A DNA stretch of 16,447 bases from Deltaproteobacteria bacterium (lineage in GTDB: Bacteria > Desulfobacterota > Binatia > UBA9968): positions 1-16,447 of the forward strand of contig JAJONK010000013.1 in the NCBI GenBank assembly GCA_021323355.1, given 5' to 3'. The notes under the pieces were generated by a model. It was given only the letters and a program-made list of their open reading frames with translations, had not been told where the DNA came from and searched no databases. Shown piece after piece: positions 6,503-13,943 of the stretch. Every line of letters begins with the position of its first letter. Position 1 is the stretch's first letter. The position numbers and the translations under genes were made by a program.

Positions 6503-7591
6503 ATGCATCGGGCGACCTTCACCAAGCCTGACGGCAGAGAGCTGACGCTCTACGGACGTAAAACGCTTCGCGGCGCGAACATTGAAGCGCCGAGCCCGTT
6601 TTCGGACCCACTCAAGGCCAATCCTCATCTGCGCTGGCATACTTTACGCGGCGAGTGGATCACTTATGCCGCGTACCGGCAGGACCGCACATTCTTGCCG
6701 CCGCCGGAGTACAATCCTCTGGCTGTGACCCTGGACCCGGCGCATCCGACGGAGCTCCCCGCCGGAGACTGGGATGTTGCCGTATTCGACAATCGCTTTC
6801 CTTCATTGACCCTGGAATCAAACCAACCGCCGGAACTGATTGTCCCTACCGCTCGGGCTTTGGGGAAGTGTGAAGTGGTTGTATTTACGCAGGACGCGCC
6901 CTCATCTTTGGGCGCTTTGCCTCTCAATCATTTAGAATTGGTCCTGGAAGTTTGGGCGGACCGAACCGAGACGTTGGGGAATCTTGCCAGCATCGATTAC
7001 GTACTACCGTTTGAAAATCGCGGCGCGGAGGTCGGTGTCACCCTGCATCACCCGCATGGACAGATTTATGCCTACCCTGTGATTCCTCCCGTGCCGGCGC
7101 GGATGCAGCAGATCGCGGTGGCGCATTACCAAACCCATCAAAGCGGGATCTTGCAAGATCTTATCAGCAAGGAATTGACAGGACCGCGGATGCTCTATCG
7201 CGGCGAACAGGCGGTCGCGTTCGTTCCGGTATGCGCCCGCTACCCGTATGAGGTTTGGGTCGCGCCCATTGCGCCGATAGAAAGCTTTGCTCATTTGAGC
7301 GGAGACCAGCGAGCCGATTTAGCGCGCGCGTTGAAAACGGTCTTGCTCAAATTCGACGGCTTGTGGAAACGACCGTTTCCGTACCTGATGGCCTGGTACC
7401 AGGCGCCGACCGACAGCAAGCCTCATCCGGAATCGCATCTTCATGCCGAGTTTTATCCGCCATACCGCACACCGGACAAGCTCAAATATCTTGCCGGCAC
7501 CGAATTGGCTGCAGGATTTTTTGCCATGGATGCCCTGCCTGAGGAAAAAGCGCGTGAGCTGCAACAGATCCAAGTATCCCTAGAGCCGTGA
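6503..7591 (+). CDS. galT: Galactose-1-phosphate uridylyltransferase
   Basis: A 362-aa enzyme of the Leloir pathway that swaps UMP between UDP-glucose and galactose-1-phosphate. The active-site HPHGQ is at residues 183-187, with H185 as the uridylylated histidine. Other GalT landmarks are VAVFDNRFPSL, ASIDYVLPFENRGAEVGVTL and the C-terminal ESHLHAEFYPP metal/substrate motif. The form VTLHHPHGQIYAYP is that of the actinobacterial-like branch rather than E. coli GalT. The Cys pair of the structural zinc site (CPLCP in many relatives) is replaced by NPLAV. ATG at 6503 directly abuts the stop of the GH2 gene, with GGAG 5 bases before it lying inside the GH2 end, so translation is coupled. galK follows 13 bases on. 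Confidence 0.96.
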   Translation: MHRATFTKPDGRELTLYGRKTLRGANIEAPSPFSDPLKANPHLRWHTLRGEWITYAAYRQDRTFLPPPEYNPLAVTLDPAHPTELPAGDWDVAVFDNRFPSLTLESNQPPELIVPTARALGKCEVVVFTQDAPSSLGALPLNHLELVLEVWADRTETLGNLASIDYVLPFENRGAEVGVTLHHPHGQIYAYPVIPPVPARMQQIAVAHYQTHQSGILQDLISKELTGPRMLYRGEQAVAFVPVCARYPYEVWVAPIAPIESFAHLSGDQRADLARALKTVLLKFDGLWKRPFPYLMAWYQAPTDSKPHPESHLHAEFYPPYRTPDKLKYLAGTELAAGFFAMDALPEEKARELQQIQVSLEP

Positions 7592-7604
7592 TGAAAGTAC
7601 GACG

Positions 7605-8687
7605 ATGAGGACCTTTGCCGACGTATTCGGGAAAGCGCCGGCCGTGAGCGCCCAAGCTCCTGGCCGGGTCAATCTCCTAGGCGAGCACACCGATTATAAT
7701 GACGGCTACGTATTGCCCACGGCCATTCCGCAGACCACCTGCGTGTCGATGCGGGAAAATGGCGGCAAGCAGTTTTCGGTTTACGCCGCCGAGCTCGAGC
7801 AGGCCGCTGAGTTCACAATGGAGTCAGCGCCAAAGAACCATTTTGCAAGCTATGTTTATGGCTGCGTTCGCGAACTCCGCGACCACAGCTTCGAAGCGCC
7901 GCCCTTAGACATTCACATATCATCCAGGGTTCCCATCGGTGTCGGTTTATCGTCGAGCGCCGCACTCGAGGTCGCTACCTTGCGCGCATTGCGCCAGCTA
8001 TTTAACCTGACCTTGGATGACGTCGCTATCGCGCAATTGGCGCAGCGGGCTGAAATCAGATACGCCGGCGTCAACTGCGGCATCATGGATCAGATGGCAT
8101 CAAGCCTGGCCGATACCCGCAGTATGTTGTTTCTCGACACTCGAACCCTGCAGCGCCGGGTTTTACCATTGCCTGCGCGCGCCGGAATTCTTGTGATCGA
8201 TTCCGGAGTCGCCCGCTCGCTGGCCACCAGCAAGTACAACGAACGTCGCGCCGAGTGCGAACAAGCCGCGCAATTGGTCGGCGTCAAAGCCCTTCGCGAC
8301 GTGAGCGACACTGCGGCAATAGAAAAGCTTCCACAGCCGCTGCGCCGGCGAGCGCGCCACGTGGTCAGCGAAAACGACCGGGTGCTGCGCGCCGTGGAAT
8401 TGACTGATGCCGCATCGTTTGGCGAGTTGATGAACGCCTCGCACAGCAGCTTGCGCGATGACTACGAAGTCTCCATCAGGCAACTCGATCGATTGGTCGA
8501 ACTCCTGCAGAGTCAGTCTGCGGTGCATGGCGCGAGGCTCACAGGGGCGGGGTTTGGCGGCGCTTGCGTGGCGCTATGTGTCGAAGGTGAAGCTCGCGCG
8601 ATAGGCGAACGAGTCTTGGACGAATACAATACAGCGGCTCAACATGGACGGATCCTCGTGCCGCCATCAGTCGACAGTCGGGTTTGA
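7605..8687 (+). CDS. galK: Galactokinase
   Basis: 360 aa, GHMP kinase family; phosphorylates alpha-D-galactose with ATP to galactose-1-phosphate in the cytoplasm. The galactokinase signature PGRVNLLGEHTDYNDGYVLP is at residues 19-38, with R21, E27, H28 and D30 as the sugar-binding set. The phosphate-binding loop is VPIGVGLSSSAALE, the catalytic base is D162 in CGIMDQMAS, and the third GHMP motif is RLTGAGFGGACVAL near the C-terminus. Length is slightly below the usual 380-390 aa, but no motif is missing. No clear SD precedes the ATG; the 13-base gap after galT fits coupled translation in one operon. Confidence 0.96.
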   Translation: MRTFADVFGKAPAVSAQAPGRVNLLGEHTDYNDGYVLPTAIPQTTCVSMRENGGKQFSVYAAELEQAAEFTMESAPKNHFASYVYGCVRELRDHSFEAPPLDIHISSRVPIGVGLSSSAALEVATLRALRQLFNLTLDDVAIAQLAQRAEIRYAGVNCGIMDQMASSLADTRSMLFLDTRTLQRRVLPLPARAGILVIDSGVARSLATSKYNERRAECEQAAQLVGVKALRDVSDTAAIEKLPQPLRRRARHVVSENDRVLRAVELTDAASFGELMNASHSSLRDDYEVSIRQLDRLVELLQSQSAVHGARLTGAGFGGACVALCVEGEARAIGERVLDEYNTAAQHGRILVPPSVDSRV

Positions 8688-8713
8688 GTCTCATGTCACC
8701 CCAGACTACTTCC

Positions 8714-8737
8714 CGCCAAGACGCAAAGGCGCCAAGG
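8714..8737 (+). repeat. Short CGCCAAGACGCAAAGG-type intergenic repeat
   Basis: In the 178-bp galK-galE spacer the words CGCCAAG, ACGCAAAG and GCGCCAAGG follow one another as a degenerate ~8-base tandem repeat. Similar CGCAAAGGCGCAAAG strings are, as I recall, scattered between genes in several phyla. The rest of this spacer is AT-rich towards galE and shows no gene. Confidence 0.5.
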
Positions 8738-8865
8738 TAAGAAGATAGAACTTCGCGTGTTGGGAGCATAGCGGAGTAAATCCTCAGAGCTACGGATCCT
8801 GAGAATTTGCGCCACCTGCAAAAATTTTCTGTTGTCAATATTCCTAAGATTATTAAGGAAAAAAA

Positions 8866-9843
8866 ATGAAAGTACTGGTTGTCGGTGGCGCGGGATATAT
8901 CGGCTCGCACATGGCTCTGATGTTGAGGCAGCAGGGCGCCGAGGTAATCGTACTGGACGACCTCTCGTCCGGCCATGCGGATGCCGTATTGTCTGCCAGA
9001 CTGGTGCAAGGCAGCATCGCAGACACTGGATTGCTCGATCGCTTGTTTGCCGATGGGAACTTCGATGGCGTCATGCACTTCGCATCGTTTATTCAGGTCG
9101 GCGAATCGGTTCAGCATCCGGCGAAGTACTATCGTAATAACGTGACCCATACGATCAACTTACTCGATGCCATGATCCGCCACGGAGTTAGAAACTTTAT
9201 TTTCTCTTCCACTGCGGCGATCTTCGGCCAGCCGGAATATATTCCCATCGACGAAGCGCACCCGAAGCAGCCGATCAATCCCTACGGCCGCTCCAAATGG
9301 ATGGTCGAACAGGTGCTGCAAGACTACGACGCCGCTTATGGGCTCAAATCGGTTTGCCTGCGCTACTTCAACGCCGCCGGAGCCGATCCCGAAGCCCGCA
9401 TCGGAGAAACCCATGAACCTGAGACCCATCTCATCCCGTTGCTGTTACAAGTTGCCTCCGGGCGTCGTGAGTCGGCGCAAATATTTGGTCACGATTACGA
9501 CACTCCCGATGGCACCTGCATTCGAGATTATATTCATGTTCTCGATTTAGCCGCGGTTCACTCCCTGGCGCTGGAGCATCTCATTAGCGGCGCTCCCAGC
9601 GCCGCTTACAATCTGGGCAACGGCAACGGCTTCTCAGTGCGCCGGGTGATCGATGCCGTGTGTCAGGTGACAAAGAAGGCGGTACCCGTGATCGATGCCG
9701 CCAGGCGCGCCGGCGACCCAGCGAGGTTGGTAGCCAACGCCAGCCTGGCGCGCAAACATCTCGGCTGGACACCGCAATACCCGGAACTCTCGACGATTGT
9801 GTCTCATGCCTGGAATTGGGAGCGAAAAATCGCCGGCATGTGA
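8866..9843 (+). CDS. galE: UDP-glucose 4-epimerase
   Basis: 325 aa, extended short-chain dehydrogenase family; interconverts UDP-galactose and UDP-glucose using bound NAD. The Rossmann motif GGAGYIGSH is at residues 7-15. The catalytic triad is seen as S115/T116 in FSSTAAIFG with Y140 and K144 in NPYGRSKW. Other family landmarks are LRYFNAAGADP, DGTCIRDYIHVLDLA and YNLGNGNGFSV. The ATG at 8866 has AAGGA about 8 bases upstream in an A-rich leader. A 178-bp gap separates it from galK, so it may have its own promoter, although I could not make out clear boxes. The stop overlaps a GTG in the galM frame. It would also feed UDP-galactose to the Glf on the opposite strand. Confidence 0.95.
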   Translation: MKVLVVGGAGYIGSHMALMLRQQGAEVIVLDDLSSGHADAVLSARLVQGSIADTGLLDRLFADGNFDGVMHFASFIQVGESVQHPAKYYRNNVTHTINLLDAMIRHGVRNFIFSSTAAIFGQPEYIPIDEAHPKQPINPYGRSKWMVEQVLQDYDAAYGLKSVCLRYFNAAGADPEARIGETHEPETHLIPLLLQVASGRRESAQIFGHDYDTPDGTCIRDYIHVLDLAAVHSLALEHLISGAPSAAYNLGNGNGFSVRRVIDAVCQVTKKAVPVIDAARRAGDPARLVANASLARKHLGWTPQYPELSTIVSHAWNWERKIAGM

Positions 9844-9872
9844 GCGCAGCTAAATCACGCGAAGAGGCCATG

Positions 9873-10943
9873 ATGGCGATGATCGCGCAACAGATCTTCG
9901 GGCAGATGCCGGATGGCCGCAATGTCGAGCTTTACACCTTGGCAAACGACCACGGTGTCGAAGCCAGGATCATGAGCTATGGCGGAACTCTGGTTTCACT
10001 GCGGGCGCCGGATCGCAACGGAGTTCACGCCGACGTGGTTTTGGGTTTCGACGAGTTTGCGCCTTATCTCGCGCAGCATCCCTACTTCGGATCTTTGATC
10101 GGCCGGTACGCCAACCGAATTGCCGGGGCGAGTTTCACTATCGACGGGAAACCCTACCGCCTGTCGGCGAACGAAGGGCGCAACCACCTGCACGGCGGAA
10201 GAATTGGCTTCGACAAGATTTTATGGGACGCAGAACCTGCCGAATCAGCTGAGGGACCGCAGCTCGTTCTAAGCCATTTCAGCCGCGCTGGAGAGGAAGG
10301 CTATCCCGGCAATTTATCCATGGGAGTGACTTACACGTTAACGGCGCAGAACGAGCTGCGCCTCGACTATAGCGGGAGCACGGATCAGACAACTGTCATC
10401 AATCTGACTCATCATAGCTATTTCAATCTAGCCGGCGCTGGAACGATCCACGATCACCTGCTGCGTCTAACTGCTGCCCGCTATCTGCCTGTCGATCCGG
10501 AGTTGATCCCGCTCGGCGAGCAACGCTCCGTCCAAGGCACGCCTTTCGACTTCACGGTTCCGCGCTCGATTGGCTCGCGAATCAGCTCGGATGAAGCGCA
10601 ATTACAACTGGCCGGTGGTTACGATCACTGTTGGGTGCTAACCGAGCGATCCGGCGCTTTCGCGCTCGCCGCGGAATTATTTGATCCGATGAGCGGCCGA
10701 GCGCTTAGCGTGTTTACCACGCAGCCGGGCATTCAGGTTTATAGCGGAAACTTTTTGGATGGCAGCATTCAAGGCAAACAAGGCCAGCGCTATCAGCGGC
10801 ATTCCGGCTTGTGCCTGGAGACCCAGCATTTTCCCGACTCGCCGAATCAATCCACATTTCCGATAACGGTGTTAAGGCCTGGTGAGAACTATCGGCAGAG
10901 GACTATCTATCGATTTAAAGTGGATCAACAGACCGGACAATAG
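9873..10943 (+). CDS. galM: Aldose 1-epimerase (galactose mutarotase)
   Basis: 356 aa; converts beta- to alpha-galactose so that galactokinase can use the product of beta-galactosidase. Seen: IGRYANRI, NHLHGG with H107, THHSYFNLAG with general acid H181, GYDHCWVL and the general base E316 in LETQHFPDSPN. The start is uncertain. ATG 9873 has AAGAGG 5 bases upstream and gives the usual family N-terminus (PFGxxPDG-like QIFGQMPDGR). GTG 9840 would overlap the galE stop as GTGA and add 11 residues. ATGs at 9870 and 9879 are other options. It is the last gene of the plus-strand cluster and faces the minus-strand glycosidase 62 bases away; no convincing terminator hairpin with a T-run lies between them. 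Confidence 0.94.
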   Translation: MAMIAQQIFGQMPDGRNVELYTLANDHGVEARIMSYGGTLVSLRAPDRNGVHADVVLGFDEFAPYLAQHPYFGSLIGRYANRIAGASFTIDGKPYRLSANEGRNHLHGGRIGFDKILWDAEPAESAEGPQLVLSHFSRAGEEGYPGNLSMGVTYTLTAQNELRLDYSGSTDQTTVINLTHHSYFNLAGAGTIHDHLLRLTAARYLPVDPELIPLGEQRSVQGTPFDFTVPRSIGSRISSDEAQLQLAGGYDHCWVLTERSGAFALAAELFDPMSGRALSVFTTQPGIQVYSGNFLDGSIQGKQGQRYQRHSGLCLETQHFPDSPNQSTFPITVLRPGENYRQRTIYRFKVDQQTGQ

Positions 10944-11005
10944 AAAGTTTGAAACACATCATCTCATCGCTTGGAAGCTTTGGATTGTAATGCTGCGAAT
11001 GCAAA

Positions 11006-12235
11006 TCATCGTCGGTGCATGATACGCGACAACTCGCTCTCAAACTCCGGGCAAATCACCCGCTTCAATCTACCCTCAGAATTGCGCCGCAGGTCCCAAA
11101 GGCCGCAATTGTGCCAGTGACTGGGATCTTCCCAATCCGTTCTGTCGATGATTGGGTAAAAACATATTCCTTCTAACGGAACGCCGGAATCTCTAGCGAG
11201 CATAACCTCAGCAACAATTTCCCGAGCCCAAGCGGCGCGTCCGACGCCGAAATGGCCGGTCTCGGCTACAAACATCGGCCGCTTATAACGCTGGTACACG
11301 TCCGCCACCAAACCGGAGAAGGGAATCCAACGCTCGTCTCTCGGTGTATCTTCCCAGCGCAACCGGTCGTCCGGATATTCCCACTGGTTGGCGTGATAGT
11401 AATTCACCCCAATGATATCGAGATAACGCCGATGCCCGCCAAGTTCGGGCTTAACGAATCCGGACAGCATGTCCCATGCCTCAAACTGGCTGGCATGTTG
11501 TGCGGCCGCTGCCGCCGCTAATTCGGGATGCTGGCGCGGAGTGACGACGTGCATGATTGGATCTATTTGTGTGATTCGAGCGCGGCTGTCAACCGCCCAA
11601 AGAGCTTCGATGCCGGCAATCGCGGCGCGCACTAGCTGCTCCTTGAGGGCCACCCCTTCCCCCGTCCGACATGGATGCATGAACCCGACTTGGCCTGCGG
11701 CCCAGGCAAAAAACGAGATTTCATTGATCGGGGCATAGAAGGGTACGCGGTCACTGTATTGCTTCATAAAACTAGCGATGGCACCGCAAAATCGCTCAAA
11801 CCGATCAACAAATGCGGTCGAAAAGATGTCGACATCGTCCGGCCAGCCATAATGACAAATGTCCCAGATTACCTGAACAGATTCCTTCTGCGCGGCTTCT
11901 ACCATGGGCGCCAATGACGAGAAATCATAACCGCTGCCGCGCTCAATCAAATGCCACCGCACAGCATCGCGGATTGTGCCAAATCCAAACCGCCGGAGCA
12001 GACGATAGTCTTCGGCCACGAATCGATCGTGTTGCGTCGCGTCGATCATATCCAGGCGGACGCCCTCTCGAGTGATATGTGATGAGGATTCAAAACCAGC
12101 CATCCAGAACGAATCGAAAAGCTTCGAAGTAGGCCCCTGCCGCTGAGCGCTCGGCGCAGCGCTCCCATTTAGGCCCAGCGATGAGTCTTGCAGAGCCGAG
12201 TTAGCATCACCACTTGGAGAAAACAAAAAAGCCAT
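11006..12235 (-). CDS. Clan GH-A glycosidase, GH1-like (beta-glucosidase annotation type)
   Basis: A 409-aa TIM-barrel hydrolase. Residues 1-37 are a low-complexity Ser/Ala/Gln-rich lead, then FWMAGFESSSHITREGVRLD begins the barrel. The likely acid/base is E172 in APINEISFFAW and the nucleophile E325 in FVAETGHFG, the two-glutamate layout of clan A. Strand ends IWDICHYGWP and IDIIGVNYYHANQW-like segments fit GH1-type enzymes; family members are usually called beta-glucosidase without experimental support. The N-terminus has no obvious signal peptide. The ATG at 12235 has GAGAAAGG 4 bases upstream. It lies downstream of glf on the same strand after a 423-bp gap, so it may be part of the same galactofuranose/polysaccharide locus or have its own promoter. 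The substrate is unknown. Confidence 0.75.
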   Translation of the reverse strand: MAFLFSPSGDANSALQDSSLGLNGSAAPSAQRQGPTSKLFDSFWMAGFESSSHITREGVRLDMIDATQHDRFVAEDYRLLRRFGFGTIRDAVRWHLIERGSGYDFSSLAPMVEAAQKESVQVIWDICHYGWPDDVDIFSTAFVDRFERFCGAIASFMKQYSDRVPFYAPINEISFFAWAAGQVGFMHPCRTGEGVALKEQLVRAAIAGIEALWAVDSRARITQIDPIMHVVTPRQHPELAAAAAAQHASQFEAWDMLSGFVKPELGGHRRYLDIIGVNYYHANQWEYPDDRLRWEDTPRDERWIPFSGLVADVYQRYKRPMFVAETGHFGVGRAAWAREIVAEVMLARDSGVPLEGICFYPIIDRTDWEDPSHWHNCGLWDLRRNSEGRLKRVICPEFESELSRIMHRR

Positions 12236-12658
12236 AAGACCTTTCTCCCGATGCGCGCTGGTTTAACGACGACCAATGCTCTGTTCGGGCGGCACAACAA
12301 AATGATGGCAAACGGGCTATTATACTTCCGGCACTATCAACATAGCCATATATTTCCTGGTGCGTGCCGTTTGATTTTTTATTCCGTGAGATTGCAACAT
12401 GCCCGCAGAATCATCATCCGACCCCAAATGAGCCCGGCTGAGAACGCTTGAGACGCATTAGTTATTTTGAAAACGGATACCCGAGCGCCGTTATGAGCCG
12501 GGACGACCCCGGTCGAGAAGACAGAGTTAAGAACATGGCAGCGATCAGCAAGAAACGACTTTGGATGTCAAACCGCTTGCCAATCGAGCAATTAGTTGCC
12601 CAGGCGCTCAAGGTACTTCGATGCCGGCCACTCGAAGCACGACTAGTTTACGTTCTCA
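12236..12658. other. 423-bp spacer between glf and the glycosidase
   Basis: I see no gene with family support here. A plus-strand frame at 12448-12738 overlaps the end of glf and has no SD or recognisable product. An AT-rich part (12315-12385) contains TATAAT on the minus strand (12319-12324), about 85 bases before the glycosidase start, but no matching -35. A 6-bp inverted repeat CTTCGA/TCGAAG (12616-12637) just after the glf stop lacks a T-run. Confidence 0.5.
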
Positions 12659-13828
12659 TCAGCTACCTGCCCTGGCTTGTTGCGTCGCTGACACCGCCGG
12701 CTTCACAGTCGCCTTCAGAGCCGCTTGGGGCACCATAGCGTTGGCGATTTCTTCGGCGGTTTTTAGCGCCGCGCCGACGCATTGGTCCATATTGTAATAA
12801 CGGTACTGGCCTAGGCGACCGACAAAAGTCACTTTGGATTCCTTGGCGGCAAGGGCCTGATATTTCTTGAGCAGCAACTCGTTCTCTGGACGAGGGATCG
12901 GATAATATGGATCGCCTTCGGACTGCGGGTACTCCCGGACAATCGACGTGCCGGTATGTTGCTGACCGGTGAGATGTTTGAACTCCGTGATGCGAGTGAA
13001 ATCGTAATCGTTGGGAAAGTTGACCGTGCCCACCGGTTGGTAACGCAAGGTGTTTGCCAGATGCTCGTGCTCGAAGCGAATCGAACGATACGGCAGCTTG
13101 CCATAGCAGTAGCCGAAGTAGGCATCCAGAGGACCGGTGAAGACGATGTGGCTTGCGCGAACTTTTTGTTGAATCGCGAAGAAATCGACTCCCACCTCTA
13201 CATGGATCCTGCGGTGGTCGAGCATTCGACCGAACATCTTGGTATATCCATGGAGCGGCATCTTTTGAAAAGTGTCGGTAAAATAACGATCGTCATGATT
13301 AGTGCGGGTAGGAATCCGCGCCGCCACCGAGGCGGAAAGCTCCGAAGGATCAAGACCCCATTGTTTGCGCGTGTAGCCTCGGAAGAATTTTTCGTAAAGA
13401 TCCTGCCCGACGGCGTTGATGACAACATCCTCGCTGGTCCTGATCTGCGCGCGCGGTTGCCGCACCCGATCATAAAACGCCTGAATGGTTTCTTCTGTAA
13501 GCTTCAGGTCATAGACTCGATTGACCGTGTCGATATTGATCGGAATGGGCACAAACTGTTCGCCTACTTTGGCGAGCACATGGTGCTCATACGGTCTCCA
13601 GTCGGTGAACTGCGATAGATATTCCGCTACGCGCGGAGCATTTGTGTGAAAAATGTGCGGCCCGTACGGATGCATCAAAACACCGTAACGATCAGGGGTA
13701 TCGTAAGCATTACCGCCGATGTGCGGGCGCTTGTCGATCAGCAGCACCTCCAAGCCGCGCCGGGCAAGCCTTTCCGCAACCACCGATCCAGAAAAGCCGG
13801 CGCCGACAACTAAGACATCCATTTTCAT
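12659..13828 (-). CDS. glf: UDP-galactopyranose mutase
   Basis: 389-aa flavoenzyme that contracts UDP-galactopyranose to UDP-galactofuranose, the donor for galactofuranose-containing glycans. The FAD-binding motif VGAGFSGSVVAERLA is at residues 8-22. The Glf-specific HPYGPHIFHT is near residues 53-62, and the central RGYTRKQWGLDP and C-terminal GRLGQYRYYNMDQ motifs are intact. Length equals the family norm. ATG 13828 is chosen because AAAGGA lies about 8 bases upstream; the TTG one codon earlier is too close. The last ~35 residues are an Ala/Thr/Val-rich tail. It lies 115 bases after the glycosyltransferase and probably shares a transcript. Its substrate can come from GalE/GalT encoded on the facing strand. 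Confidence 0.96.
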   Translation of the reverse strand: MKMDVLVVGAGFSGSVVAERLARRGLEVLLIDKRPHIGGNAYDTPDRYGVLMHPYGPHIFHTNAPRVAEYLSQFTDWRPYEHHVLAKVGEQFVPIPINIDTVNRVYDLKLTEETIQAFYDRVRQPRAQIRTSEDVVINAVGQDLYEKFFRGYTRKQWGLDPSELSASVAARIPTRTNHDDRYFTDTFQKMPLHGYTKMFGRMLDHRRIHVEVGVDFFAIQQKVRASHIVFTGPLDAYFGYCYGKLPYRSIRFEHEHLANTLRYQPVGTVNFPNDYDFTRITEFKHLTGQQHTGTSIVREYPQSEGDPYYPIPRPENELLLKKYQALAAKESKVTFVGRLGQYRYYNMDQCVGAALKTAEEIANAMVPQAALKATVKPAVSATQQARAGS

Positions 13829-13852
13829 CAAATTGTTCCTTTCATTTGTGTC

Positions 13853-13867
13853 GAGCGCCGCGCGCTC
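13853..13867. other. Perfect GC-rich hairpin upstream of glf
   Basis: GAGCGC, loop CGC, GCGCTC, in the 115-bp gap between the glycosyltransferase stop and glf, about 15 bases before the glf SD on the minus strand. There is no T-run. It could modulate glf translation or mRNA stability. Confidence 0.35.
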
Positions 13868-13943
13868 CTAACGCAGGGCAGACCGATGCGATCATCGAGG
13901 AACCCTCAACGAGAAGCGAACGGTTAAAGATTAATGGTCGGCG

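Noticed and set aside
5924..6640. 238-codon minus-strand frame
   Set aside because: Antisense to the GH2 and galT genes; no recognisable domain.
8539..9150. 203-codon minus-strand frame spanning galK and galE
   Set aside because: Antisense to two well-supported genes and no SD.
9660..9872. Longer galM start inside galE
   Set aside because: It would overlap galE by about 180 bases, and the extra residues do not belong to the aldose-epimerase family.
10944..11005. Bidirectional terminator between galM and the glycosidase
   Set aside because: No stable hairpin followed by a T-run could be found on either strand.
12448..12738. 96-codon plus-strand frame in the glf-glycosidase gap
   Set aside because: Overlaps the end of glf antisense, lacks an SD and has no recognisable product.
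12956..13618. 220-codon plus-strand frame
   Set aside because: Lies wholly antisense to glf, which has clear motifs.
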